Notes: generated by a model from the sequence alone, not told the origin. A stretch of 22,443 nucleotides of DNA from Actinomycetota bacterium (GCA_026392535.1 JAPLBX010000091.1:1-22443); one strand, 5' to 3'; numbered from the stretch's first letter, positions 15,272 through 22,443 are shown. Program-made: numbers and translations.

Positions 15272-16279
15272 TTCAGCCACAATTGCGGGCAATTTTTCGA
15301 CGAAGAAGTCAACATCTTTTTGTTCAAAATCTAGTGGGATCGATAATCGCACATTTCCTGCACTTGCAACTCCCATGGCTTCGAGCACATGGCTTGATTG
15401 CGAATTAGAAACTGCACACGCACTACCTGATCCAACGGCGATTGCAAATTTATCAAAAGTTAATGCGGCGGTTTCGCTATCCACATTTTTAATGTCAAAT
15501 GAGATGAGGTGAGGTAGAGCGTGTTTATCTCCATGAATAGTTATTTGATTAAAACTTGCAAGTGCCCCGCATATCTCAATCGAAAACCCTCGGATGCGCT
15601 CTTCAGTTTCAGATATATCCCCAAGATTTTCAAATGCACTTGCTGCCCAAAGCAATGCAAAGTCATCTGGCATTAGCTGTGCACGTTTGCGGGCGTCTAT
15701 TTCAATACTTTGGTCTTTTGAAATAATGAAACAAACCGAATTTGGTCCGGCCCAACTGGATGCCTTTGCGATCAGAATTTCACCGGCTGGCAAATTTTTT
15801 GTTCGACCAATCCATTCTGTTGCGTCAACAATTGCAAGCGCGCCAGTCTTAGATGAAATTTGCTCTAAGTTCTCGATTACGCCAGTTTCTTGATTTGCAG
15901 CGGGGGCGAAGAAACTCTTATAACCAGTGAATTGATTTATCCGTCCGACATTGTCAACAGTTAGTTTCGTGCCTGTGAAACTTTGTAAGGCACCTTTTCG
16001 ACTAACGCTACTAACTGCAGAGTCAGGATAAAGTTCAGCAAGAATTTCAAAAACATTACCAAGGCGATGAATGGGAACTATTTGATTGGCCTTTACTCCA
16101 AAACCCTTCGCCAATGTGTCGATTGCTATCTCACGGGCAGTTTGGCTAGCCGCCGCTTCAAAGTGACGAGATTTCCCATCGTTCCACGACAGGGAAAGCA
16201 TGGCTTTGGACATGTCCGAAATGGTCTGATTGGGGTGCTGACCACCTTGGGCGTCTAGGTAAATCCGAGATTCATTCAC
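15254..16279 (-). CDS. Cysteine desulfurase-like protein lacking the PLP lysine
   Basis: A 341-aa class V aminotransferase-fold protein related to IscS/NifS. Preserved features: N-terminal IYLDAQGG, NQETGVIE (129-136), the PLP-contacting Asp152 in VDATEW, and the persulfide loop GSGSACAV with Cys288 followed by SSHVLEAMG. The Schiff-base lysine motif, normally SGHKxYGPKG, reads KASSWAGPNS (172-181): both the His and the Lys are Ser (174, 175), and the usual Gln of VDAAQ is Glu155. The nearest lysine, Lys172, is three residues off. Standard desulfurase chemistry therefore looks impaired, although sulfur binding on Cys288 remains possible. The GTG start at 16279 has a TAACCT box 6 nt upstream. 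It diverges from ctaC and converges with adoK. Confidence 0.85.
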   Translation of the reverse strand: MNESRIYLDAQGGQHPNQTISDMSKAMLSLSWNDGKSRHFEAAASQTAREIAIDTLAKGFGVKANQIVPIHRLGNVFEILAELYPDSAVSSVSRKGALQSFTGTKLTVDNVGRINQFTGYKSFFAPAANQETGVIENLEQISSKTGALAIVDATEWIGRTKNLPAGEILIAKASSWAGPNSVCFIISKDQSIEIDARKRAQLMPDDFALLWAASAFENLGDISETEERIRGFSIEICGALASFNQITIHGDKHALPHLISFDIKNVDSETAALTFDKFAIAVGSGSACAVSNSQSSHVLEAMGVASAGNVRLSIPLDFEQKDVDFFVEKLPAIVAELSQTL

Positions 16280-16285
16280 AGCCCA

Positions 16286-16291
16286 AGGTTA
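16286..16291 (-). promoter_or_regulatory. Putative -10 box for leaderless desulfurase-like gene
   Basis: TAACCT on the minus strand ends 6 nt before the GTG at 16279 and there is no Shine-Dalgarno sequence between them. The box and its upstream element match those of the glycerate kinase gene. Confidence 0.5.
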
Positions 16292-16294
16292 GTT

Positions 16295-16309
16295 ATGCAT
16301 TCGTGCGAG
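16295..16309 (-). promoter_or_regulatory. Shared 15-nt upstream element, copy 2 (desulfurase-like gene)
   Basis: CTCGCACGAATGCAT on the minus strand matches 14 of 15 bases of the element before the glycerate kinase gene and sits 3 nt (there 4 nt) upstream of an identical TAACCT box. Read the other way, it lies 130 nt before ctaC. Confidence 0.35.
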
Positions 16310-16373
16310 TTAGGTCACATTTTTGGGCGGTCGAAATCTAAGAGGTGAAGCGTCGGCTTTGCTCACACTGGAG

Positions 16374-16379
16374 TAACCT
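16374..16379 (+). promoter_or_regulatory. Possible -10 box for the ctaCDF operon
   Basis: TAACCT about 60 nt before the ctaC start, identical to the boxes of two neighbouring genes. It would give a leader of about 50 nt. No clear -35 is visible, so this is a weak call. Confidence 0.25.
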
Positions 16380-16438
16380 GAGGGCACTGAAAATAGCCAA
16401 ATTCTTGAAATATTGGCACAACGTGATGGGATCGCATT

Positions 16439-17221
16439 TTGAAGAAGCGGATGCTCGGATTACTCACAGTGAGTGCTTTCGTTTTAACCGGATGTAGCGG
16501 TGATGATTTTCTTCGTATGGGTATGCCAGCCCCTGCGACTAAAGAAGGTCCGATCATCGAGTCCCTATGGACAAACTCTTGGCTTGCAGCTTGGTTGGTT
16601 GGTGCGCTGGTTTGGGGACTAATGATTTTTGTCTTCTTTCGCTTTAGACGCAAGAAGAATGATGGAATTCCAGAGCAAACCAAATACAACATGCCACTCG
16701 AAATTCTTTACACCCTTGCACCACTTGTAATGATTTTAGTTTTAGCAGTATTCACTTGGCGTGATCAGACCGCGCTAACTGCTTTAACAGATAAGCCAAC
16801 TCACACAGTTGGTGTTGTTGGCTTCCGTTGGTCATGGACTTTTAACTACTTAGATGAGGGTGCATACGAAATCGGAACCCCAGGACAGCGGCCAACGCTT
16901 TACCTTCCTATTAATGAAACGGTTCGCTTCGAGCTAACATCGCCAGACGTTATCCACTCGTTTTGGGTGCCAGCTTTTTACCAGAAGATGGACGTTATTC
17001 CAGGTCGTAAAAACATGTTCGAACTAACCCCTAACAAATTTGGATCGTATGTAGGTAAGTGCACCGAACTTTGCGGAGCAGACCATTCAAGAATGCTTTT
17101 CAACGTACAAGTGGTTTCGCGTGCGGACTATGAAGCCCACATCCAAAGCCTTATCGATGCCGGTCAAGTTGGAGTGCTTGAGTCTGGTAGATCCACCGAT
17201 GCAGCAGGAGTAACGAAATGA
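16439..17221 (+). CDS. ctaC: Cytochrome c oxidase subunit II (lipoprotein)
   Basis: A 260-aa subunit that takes electrons into the aa3 oxidase through the binuclear CuA centre. The N-terminus is a lipoprotein signal: KKR, hydrophobic stretch, lipobox LTGC with Cys19. Two membrane helices follow (about 46-68 and 87-107), then the cupredoxin domain. CuA ligands are His173 in VIHSFW and Cys208, Glu210, Cys212, His216 and Met219 in the KCTELCGADHSRM motif. The start is a TTG at 16439, which supplies the basic n-region; the next in-frame ATG, four codons on, would remove it. It overlaps ctaD by 4 nt (ATGA), so the two are translationally coupled. Confidence 0.96.
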   Translation: MKKRMLGLLTVSAFVLTGCSGDDFLRMGMPAPATKEGPIIESLWTNSWLAAWLVGALVWGLMIFVFFRFRRKKNDGIPEQTKYNMPLEILYTLAPLVMILVLAVFTWRDQTALTALTDKPTHTVGVVGFRWSWTFNYLDEGAYEIGTPGQRPTLYLPINETVRFELTSPDVIHSFWVPAFYQKMDVIPGRKNMFELTPNKFGSYVGKCTELCGADHSRMLFNVQVVSRADYEAHIQSLIDAGQVGVLESGRSTDAAGVTK

Positions 17222-18873
17222 CAATTCTTTCCGAACGTCCGACCAATGTATATGAACCCCGCGCACCACGCGAGCGTCGGGTCGGCCGAACTGTTGTCAA
17301 GTGGATTACATCAACAGATCACAAAACTATCGGATACATGTATCTGATCACATCAATGGTTTTCTTCTCACTTGCTGGAGTCATGGCTCTGGCGATGCGT
17401 GCTGAATTGGCTCGACCAGGTTTGCAATTTTTAAATAACGATCAATACAACCAGCTATTCACAATGCACGGAACCATCATGCTTTTCCTTTTTGCGACCC
17501 CGCTTTTTGTTGGCTTCGCAAACGTAATCATGCCATTGCAAATTGGCGCACCTGACGTTGCATTTCCACGGCTTAACATGCTCGGTTACTGGTTTTTCCT
17601 ATTCGGTGGCTTGACTGTTGTTGCTGGATTCTTAACTCCAGGTGGAGCTGCGAGCTTTGGTTGGTTTGCGTATGCACCACTTTCCAATGCGGTTAATTCA
17701 CCTGGTGCGGGTGGTGACATGTGGTTACTTGGCCTTGCTTTGGGTGGTTTGGGAACCATCCTCAGCGCAGTTAACTTCGTAACGACAATCTTCACAATGC
17801 GTGCACCTGGTATGACGATGTTCCGCATGAGTATTTTCACTTGGAACACTTTATGCACAAGCGTTTTAGTTTTGATGGCTTTCCCAGTTCTTGCTGCTGC
17901 ACTTATTGTGCTCGAAGTTGATCGAAAATTTGGATCTGTAGTTTTTGAAGCTGCAAATGGTGGCGCGATTCTTTGGCAACACCTATTTTGGTTTTTTGGC
18001 CATCCCGAGGTTTACATTCTTGCTCTGCCTTTCTTTGGAATTGCATCTGAAATTTTGCCGGTGTTTAGCCGTAAGCCAGTTTTTGGATACAAAGGTCTAA
18101 TTTTTGCAACGATCGCTATTGCTGGTCTTTCAATGACTGTATGGGCACACCACATGTATGTAACTGGGGCTGTAAATCTTCCATTCTTTAGCGCCATGAC
18201 GATGTTGATTGCAGTTCCAACTGGGGTGAAATTCTTCAACTGGATTGGAACCATGTGGGGAGGTTCTCTCACCTTTGAATCTCCAATGCTTTGGACGATT
18301 GGCTTTTTGGCAACATTCCTTTTCGGTGGCTTAACTGGAGTTTTGTTGGCCATGCCACCAATCGACTTCCACGTAAGTGACACCTACTTTGTTGTAGCTC
18401 ACTTCCACTATGTTGTTTTCGGAACTGTTGTATTTGCGATGTTTGCTGGCTTTTACTTCTGGTGGCCAAAGTGGACCGGACGCATGCTCGACGAACGGCT
18501 AGGAAAACTACATTTTTGGTTAGCTTTTATCGGCTTCCACACCACTTTCTTGATTCAACATTGGCTTGGCGTTATGGGAATGCCAAGACGATACGTTGAC
18601 TATTTAGAAAGCGACGGATTCACACAGTTGAATATGATTTCAACGGTAGGTTCAATAATTCTCGGAGCTTCAACTTTGGTGTTCTTCTACAATGTTTACA
18701 AGACTTATCGCACAGCTCCACTTGTCACTTCTGACGACCCATGGGGCTGGGGGGCATCTTTGGAGTGGGCAACTTCATGTCCACCGCCGCGTCATAACTT
18801 TGTCACCTTGCCAAGAATCCGTTCCGAACGCCCAGCATTCGATTTACATCATCCGGATGTAGAGAGCGAGTAA
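17218..18873 (+). CDS. ctaD: Cytochrome c oxidase subunit I
   Basis: A 551-aa catalytic subunit of the proton-pumping aa3 oxidase with about 12 membrane helices. Ligands visible: His84 in MHGTIM and His397 for haem a, His395 in AHFHYVVFG for haem a3, and His262, His311 and His312 (GHPEVY, WAHHMY) for CuB. Tyr266 is the Tyr of the HPEVY motif cross-linked to the CuB His, and Glu264 is the D-channel glutamate of the same motif. Lys338 in PTGVKFF marks the K-channel. The C-terminal TSCPPPRHNF region is typical of actinobacterial CtaD. AGGAG lies 7 nt before the ATG. The gene is coupled to ctaC upstream and is 7 nt from ctaF downstream. Confidence 0.98.
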   Translation: MTILSERPTNVYEPRAPRERRVGRTVVKWITSTDHKTIGYMYLITSMVFFSLAGVMALAMRAELARPGLQFLNNDQYNQLFTMHGTIMLFLFATPLFVGFANVIMPLQIGAPDVAFPRLNMLGYWFFLFGGLTVVAGFLTPGGAASFGWFAYAPLSNAVNSPGAGGDMWLLGLALGGLGTILSAVNFVTTIFTMRAPGMTMFRMSIFTWNTLCTSVLVLMAFPVLAAALIVLEVDRKFGSVVFEAANGGAILWQHLFWFFGHPEVYILALPFFGIASEILPVFSRKPVFGYKGLIFATIAIAGLSMTVWAHHMYVTGAVNLPFFSAMTMLIAVPTGVKFFNWIGTMWGGSLTFESPMLWTIGFLATFLFGGLTGVLLAMPPIDFHVSDTYFVVAHFHYVVFGTVVFAMFAGFYFWWPKWTGRMLDERLGKLHFWLAFIGFHTTFLIQHWLGVMGMPRRYVDYLESDGFTQLNMISTVGSIILGASTLVFFYNVYKTYRTAPLVTSDDPWGWGASLEWATSCPPPRHNFVTLPRIRSERPAFDLHHPDVESE

Positions 18874-18880
18874 ACCTAAA

Positions 18881-19276
18881 ATGAAAATTGAAGGTGGATT
18901 ATTTGTCGGTGGCGCAGTTTTCTACGCCGTAATTGCTTGGATTTACTCTGTAATGAGTGGCGATGTTATTGGCACTACAGTTTTGGCTTTGACCGGTGGC
19001 TTGTCGGTAATAATCGGTTTCTATCTTCTGGCAACAGGTAAGCGAATTGGAACTCGGCCAGAAGATCGTGCAGATGGAAATATTGAAGAAGCAGATTCTG
19101 ATTATGGTTTCTTTAGCCCACATTCCTGGTGGCCACTTCCAGTTGCTATCGGTGCATGGCTAACCTTCATTGGTTTGATTTTTGCAACTTGGATTGTTGT
19201 ACTTGGATTTGTGGTGCTTATAACTTCGGTATTCGGCTGGTTGTTTGAGTACCATCGCGGCGATTTCGTTCAGTAA
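18881..19276 (+). CDS. ctaF: Cytochrome c oxidase subunit IV, actinobacterial type
   Basis: A 131-aa protein with four predicted membrane helices and a short central hydrophilic loop rich in acidic residues (GTRPEDRADGNIEEAD). The opening MKIEGGLF and the SPHSWWPLPVAIGAW segment are family hallmarks. CtaF is an accessory subunit of the actinobacterial aa3 oxidase in the bc1-aa3 supercomplex and carries no redox centre. It starts 7 nt after the ctaD stop. The EamA-type gene follows after 11 nt on the same strand, so read-through is likely. Confidence 0.93.
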   Translation: MKIEGGLFVGGAVFYAVIAWIYSVMSGDVIGTTVLALTGGLSVIIGFYLLATGKRIGTRPEDRADGNIEEADSDYGFFSPHSWWPLPVAIGAWLTFIGLIFATWIVVLGFVVLITSVFGWLFEYHRGDFVQ

Positions 19277-19287
19277 TTAAGATTTCT

Positions 19288-20175
19288 ATGAAGTCTGACT
19301 CAAAGTGGGTGCCGGCATACGTAGCTACCTCTTTGATGTGGGGACTTTCGTTCTATTTCATCATGGTGGGACTACAAAGTTTCACACCTAATCAAGTCGC
19401 AGCTGGTCGAGTAACAATTGGTGCGATTACCTTGTGGATCTTGGTTATTTTGTTACGTCTCAAAATCCCAAAGCCCACAAAACTCTTCTGGCATTTCTTT
19501 GTCATGGGTTTGCTGAATAACAGTTTGCCAGGGCTATTTTTTGCTTACGCAGAAACATCTGTGTCTTCAATCGTTGCGAGCATCATAAATGCAACCGTGC
19601 CCTTACTTGGCTGGTTGGCGACTGTCGCAATTTTTCGTGAAGCCAAACCTAAGATAAACCAGCAAATCGGTCTGGTAATCGGTTTTATTGGCGTGTGCGT
19701 TGTTTTAGGCGCGTGGCAGGCTTCAACTGCCAATAACTTAACTGGCGTTGCCTACTGTTTCGCTGCTGTCTTGCTTTATGGAATTTCTTTTCCATATATG
19801 CGCCGTTTCATCTTGCCGCAGGGATTGCATCCGATTCTTGGAGCTGCACTGCAACTATCTTTTGGCACAATTCAAGTCCTGCCATTTGCCTTATTTGAAT
19901 GGGCTCCAATACATCCGACATCTTCAAGTTTGGTTGCCGTAATCGCTCTGGGCGCATTTGGCTCTGGCTTAGCTTTTGCCTCCCATTTCTTTGTGATTGA
20001 AAAGAAGGGACCACTAATCGCAAGCACCGTTACCTATTGGATGCCACTGGTTGCGGTGTTGGCAGGAGCTTTCTTGCTCCAAGAAACACTTTATTGGTAT
20101 GAACCGGTTGGGGCTTTAATCGTCCTACTTGGAATTCTTATAATTCAAGATCGGATTTTGGTTTCGAAGCGATAG
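19288..20175 (+). CDS. EamA/DMT-family transporter
   Basis: A 295-aa protein of about ten membrane helices in two similar halves, matching the drug/metabolite transporter (EamA) superfamily. Motifs: SLMWGLSFYFIMVGL near the N-terminus, an AGRVTIGA segment, and ETLYWYEPVGALIVLLGIL at the end of the second repeat. Such proteins commonly export amino acids or metabolites, but the substrate cannot be inferred. It begins 11 nt after ctaF, in a position not expected for a respiratory cluster, and may be carried on the same message. Its last 38 nt overlap the 3' end of the convergent acyltransferase gene. Confidence 0.88.
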   Translation: MKSDSKWVPAYVATSLMWGLSFYFIMVGLQSFTPNQVAAGRVTIGAITLWILVILLRLKIPKPTKLFWHFFVMGLLNNSLPGLFFAYAETSVSSIVASIINATVPLLGWLATVAIFREAKPKINQQIGLVIGFIGVCVVLGAWQASTANNLTGVAYCFAAVLLYGISFPYMRRFILPQGLHPILGAALQLSFGTIQVLPFALFEWAPIHPTSSSLVAVIALGAFGSGLAFASHFFVIEKKGPLIASTVTYWMPLVAVLAGAFLLQETLYWYEPVGALIVLLGILIIQDRILVSKR

Positions 20176-21487
20176 CTAATCTCGACAAAGCAATTCCAAT
20201 AATAAAGATGGTGGCTGCTTGGCCATTTTTAAATGACACTCCTGATAGTTCTTGAGTTCCATTTGGAAATTGGTGCAGGCCTGTTCCAGCCACAGCGAGT
20301 AAGCCAGTTCCAATCAGAAAAACACCAGAAATTGCCAGAATGTTTCGCCATTTATTACCATGAATAAGGTTGGCATTGCCTTGCCACCACTTTATCTTTA
20401 AATGTTCAATAGACCAGGCGACTTGGACAAACCAATACACAATAAACCCACATAACAATATGAATGGAATAGTTTGTAGCCAAAATCCTTCACCTGGGTA
20501 GGGTCTTCCAGCAATCAAGATCGCAGAGCGGTCATAACCAAGCAAATGGCTCCCAACGGTCAAGAACATGATGATAGGAATATGCCACAGGTAAATTGTC
20601 ATAGCGGCCATATTTGCACCGACAACGATTTTCCAAACACGCAAACTCTTGCAAAGCTCGTTAATCCGGTCCTTAAAGATGCTAAGCAATCCCCAAACAA
20701 AGATGCTGTGCAGAGCAAGTACCAAACTTGGTGGCGCCATATTGCTAACAGAATCAGTTGGCATTCCCACCAACGATATTGGATAGGGGAATAGTGCCAC
20801 CAACGCAATTTCAATACTGAGTGCGGTAATCAATATTGTGCCTGCTACTTTTTTGGAAACCTGATTTTTCACAAACGAATAACCAAATTGACTGACCATG
20901 GCCCAGACAAAAATAAAATTTAGTAAAGAAATCGGCGCAAATGCCGTATCTGCAAGGTGTGCATAATCAATGCGAAAACGTTCGTAAAGACGCATGCTAA
21001 AAGGAGTGATTGCAGTAATCACAATATATACACCTAGGAACCACAACAACTGGGTCGAAATGTTTAACAACACTCTACCCATTTCACGATTTGTGTTTGG
21101 GGTAATCAATGCACCAAGAATGATCATGACAAATAAATAGACCAAAGCCGGACTGAGCAAACGGTGTGCCCGCTTCCACAGCCAGATTGCGTAAGGGATT
21201 TGTTTAGTTTGAGCAGAATTCCATGAGATGTAGTTGGCAGCCCCGCCTGCAATAAAGAAAAGTGGCATTACCTGAAAAATCCAGGTGATAGCTTGGAGGT
21301 TGATGGAAGAGGAAAGCGTGTTCCCAAGGTGCGGAACATTGCCATTCCATTGGACAATCCCCATTAAGTAGTGGCCGGCCACCACAATTATGAGTCCGTA
21401 TGCTCGAATTGCATCTATAGATCTGTCTCTATTATTTGGAGTATCAATCCCACGAAGTTGCTTGCTTAATAAAAGGTTGCCGAGCAT
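20138..21487 (-). CDS. Acyltransferase-3 family integral membrane protein
   Basis: A 449-aa protein with about ten or more membrane helices of the acyltransferase-3 (OafA/NolL) family, which moves acyl groups onto extracellular sugars, lipids or peptides. The conserved N-terminal block RDRSIDAIRAYGLIIVVAGH includes the catalytic-type His39; further hydrophobic segments fit the family, e.g. FIAGGAANYISW. The acceptor is unknown; cell-wall or glycolipid modification is possible. No periplasmic SGNH domain is attached. The ATG at 21487 has a TACATT box 6 nt upstream, directly after a hairpin that would stop qcrB transcription, so the gene seems independently transcribed. Its 3' end overlaps the EamA gene. 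Confidence 0.85.
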   Translation of the reverse strand: MLGNLLLSKQLRGIDTPNNRDRSIDAIRAYGLIIVVAGHYLMGIVQWNGNVPHLGNTLSSSINLQAITWIFQVMPLFFIAGGAANYISWNSAQTKQIPYAIWLWKRAHRLLSPALVYLFVMIILGALITPNTNREMGRVLLNISTQLLWFLGVYIVITAITPFSMRLYERFRIDYAHLADTAFAPISLLNFIFVWAMVSQFGYSFVKNQVSKKVAGTILITALSIEIALVALFPYPISLVGMPTDSVSNMAPPSLVLALHSIFVWGLLSIFKDRINELCKSLRVWKIVVGANMAAMTIYLWHIPIIMFLTVGSHLLGYDRSAILIAGRPYPGEGFWLQTIPFILLCGFIVYWFVQVAWSIEHLKIKWWQGNANLIHGNKWRNILAISGVFLIGTGLLAVAGTGLHQFPNGTQELSGVSFKNGQAATIFIIGIALSRLAIASKPKSDLEL

Positions 21488-21493
21488 TAGCCA

Positions 21494-21499
21494 AATGTA
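21494..21499 (-). promoter_or_regulatory. Putative -10 box for leaderless acyltransferase gene
   Basis: TACATT on the minus strand ends 6 nt before the ATG at 21487, and no Shine-Dalgarno sequence is present. It lies just downstream of the qcrB hairpin; the -35 region would fall within the hairpin. Confidence 0.45.
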
Positions 21500-21503
21500 C
21501 GAG

Positions 21504-21540
21504 AAAAGTGGCTAGTTACTGAATGCAACTAGCCACTTTT
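21504..21540 (-). terminator. 14-bp perfect hairpin after qcrB
   Basis: AAAAGTGGCTAGTT and AACTAGCCACTTTT pair perfectly around a 9-nt loop, starting 10 nt after the qcrB stop. The 3' arm ends in TTTT but is followed by CTCG rather than a longer T-run. It is the likely terminator of qcrB, and the symmetric A/T ends could let it act in both directions. Confidence 0.75.
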
Positions 21541-21550
21541 ATCGATTTGT

Positions 21551-22443
21551 TTAGTGTTGAGATATTTCCGAGCGAGTTTCACTTTCAACATGTCCCATAT
21601 GAGCTTCAGCTTCAGTGATTTCAGCCGCAGTAGGAGCGGGGATATTGTCACCGTAGAAGAAATGCGAAACCTTAGATTGCAAACGTTTAGCGAGCAGTCC
21701 TCGTTGCGCGACACCTTGTGCATCGTGAGTAGCAGGTGCGGCGATTGGTGCGATATCTGTTTTTGACAGAATCTTTGCTTTCTCTACTTCGTTTACTGGT
21801 GCATGAATTTCAATAAATTCACCATGCGGCAAGCGAATGATTTGACCAGTCTCACGACCATGCAGCAGTTTGTCGCGATCGCGGCGTTGCAGTGATAAAC
21901 AAATTCGCTTGGTTGCCCAGAAAGCCATGGCAGGGATTATGAATAAACCAAAACGTAGTGTCCAAGTAATGGCATTAATGGAAAGTCCGAATGTGGTAGC
22001 AATTAGATCGTTACCGCCAGAAATCCACAGAAGCATGTAGAAAGTGAGCGCCATTACACCTAGTGCAGTGCGAGTAGGCGCATTGCGCGGACGATCTAGA
22101 ACGTGATGTTCACCTTTATCTCCACTTGCCCAAGCCTCAATCCACGGATAAAGAATCATTGGCACAATCATTAGTGCTGGCAAAATCATTGCGGGAACAA
22201 TCAAATTCATAACAATCGTATTGTTGAATACATTCAATTCAAATCCAGGCATAATACGAACCGCGCCATCCAAGAATCCCATATACCAGTCAGGCTGTGA
22301 CCCAGCGCCAACAGCATTAGGAATATATGGACCGAACATCCAAATCGGGTTTATGGTGGCAAGAGCAGAAATTACGGTGATAATTCCAAATACGATGAAG
22401 AAGAATCCACCAGCTTTAGCCATGTAAACCGGCATGAGCGGAT
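21551..22443 (-). CDS. qcrB: Cytochrome bc1 complex cytochrome b subunit, 3' part
   Basis: The 3' portion, about 297 codons; the reading frame stays open beyond base 22443, so the haem-ligand helices are not visible and the Met at 22435 is internal. QcrB oxidises menaquinol and passes electrons to the oxidase encoded nearby. The visible sequence has the quinol-site motif as GSQPDWYMG (PDWY, the actinobacterial form of PEWY), followed by RIMPGFE and several helices. A long cytoplasmic C-terminal tail has HHVLDRPRNAPTRTA and HGRETGQIIRLPHGEF blocks typical of Actinobacteria. The gene runs opposite to ctaCDF, and a 14-bp hairpin follows its stop. Confidence 0.96.
   Translation of the reverse strand, partial: PLMPVYMAKAGGFFFIVFGIITVISALATINPIWMFGPYIPNAVGAGSQPDWYMGFLDGAVRIMPGFELNVFNNTIVMNLIVPAMILPALMIVPMILYPWIEAWASGDKGEHHVLDRPRNAPTRTALGVMALTFYMLLWISGGNDLIATTFGLSINAITWTLRFGLFIIPAMAFWATKRICLSLQRRDRDKLLHGRETGQIIRLPHGEFIEIHAPVNEVEKAKILSKTDIAPIAAPATHDAQGVAQRGLLAKRLQSKVSHFFYGDNIPAPTAAEITEAEAHMGHVESETRSEISQH

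Noticed and set aside
1..22443. Mobile element, CRISPR array or prophage
   Set aside because: No transposase or integrase motifs, no regularly spaced repeats and no phage genes; codon and base use look even across the window.

Overview
The window is a gene-dense stretch of roughly 43% GC from an actinobacterium. Three things point to the phylum: families largely confined to Actinobacteria (a DUF3043 protein, an SCO2322-type protein, the four-helix oxidase subunit CtaF), a QcrB with a long cytoplasmic C-terminal tail, and a gene order that matches, from memory, the Mycobacterium tuberculosis Rv2193-Rv2215 block (qcrB, ctaF, ctaC, adoK, erpA, glycerate kinase, DUF3043, gcvT, pepA, dlaT/sucB). 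Low GC, short spacers and many overlapping genes suggest a streamlined freshwater lineage of the acI/Nanopelagicales type. That placement is an inference.

Region 1 (1-3310, minus strand): pepA, lpdA and the 5' end of the 2-oxo acid dehydrogenase E2 gene (sucB), probably co-transcribed. They supply the E3 and E2 subunits of a 2-oxo acid dehydrogenase and a leucyl aminopeptidase. gcvT (3387-4466) diverges from pepA.

Region 2 (4537-10810, minus strand): a B12-regulated transport operon. A compact cobalamin riboswitch (about 10715-10808) and an intrinsic terminator (10631-10672) precede an SCO2322-type surface protein, EcfT, a fused double ATPase EcfAA' and an S-component-like membrane protein. 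A membrane-bound GGDEF-EAL protein whose GTG start lies a few bases past the S-component stop closes the operon. The genes overlap by 4 nt or are separated by 4 to 7 nt, so c-di-GMP turnover appears linked to B12 supply.

Region 3 (10845-16279): DUF3043 and nadA on the minus strand; glycerate kinase, erpA (ending in a strong terminator) and adoK on the plus strand; then a convergent cysteine desulfurase-like gene that lacks the PLP-binding lysine.

Region 4 (16439-22443): ctaC-ctaD-ctaF of the aa3-type cytochrome c oxidase, followed closely by an EamA-type transporter. Converging on these are an acyltransferase-3 gene and the 3' part of qcrB (bc1 complex), separated from each other by a perfect 14-bp hairpin. 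Five genes show a TANNNT box 6-7 nt before the start codon without a well-placed Shine-Dalgarno sequence, suggesting leaderless transcripts. No tRNA, rRNA, CRISPR or mobile element was seen. The only larger non-coding stretch (10597-10844, 248 nt) is filled by the riboswitch region.
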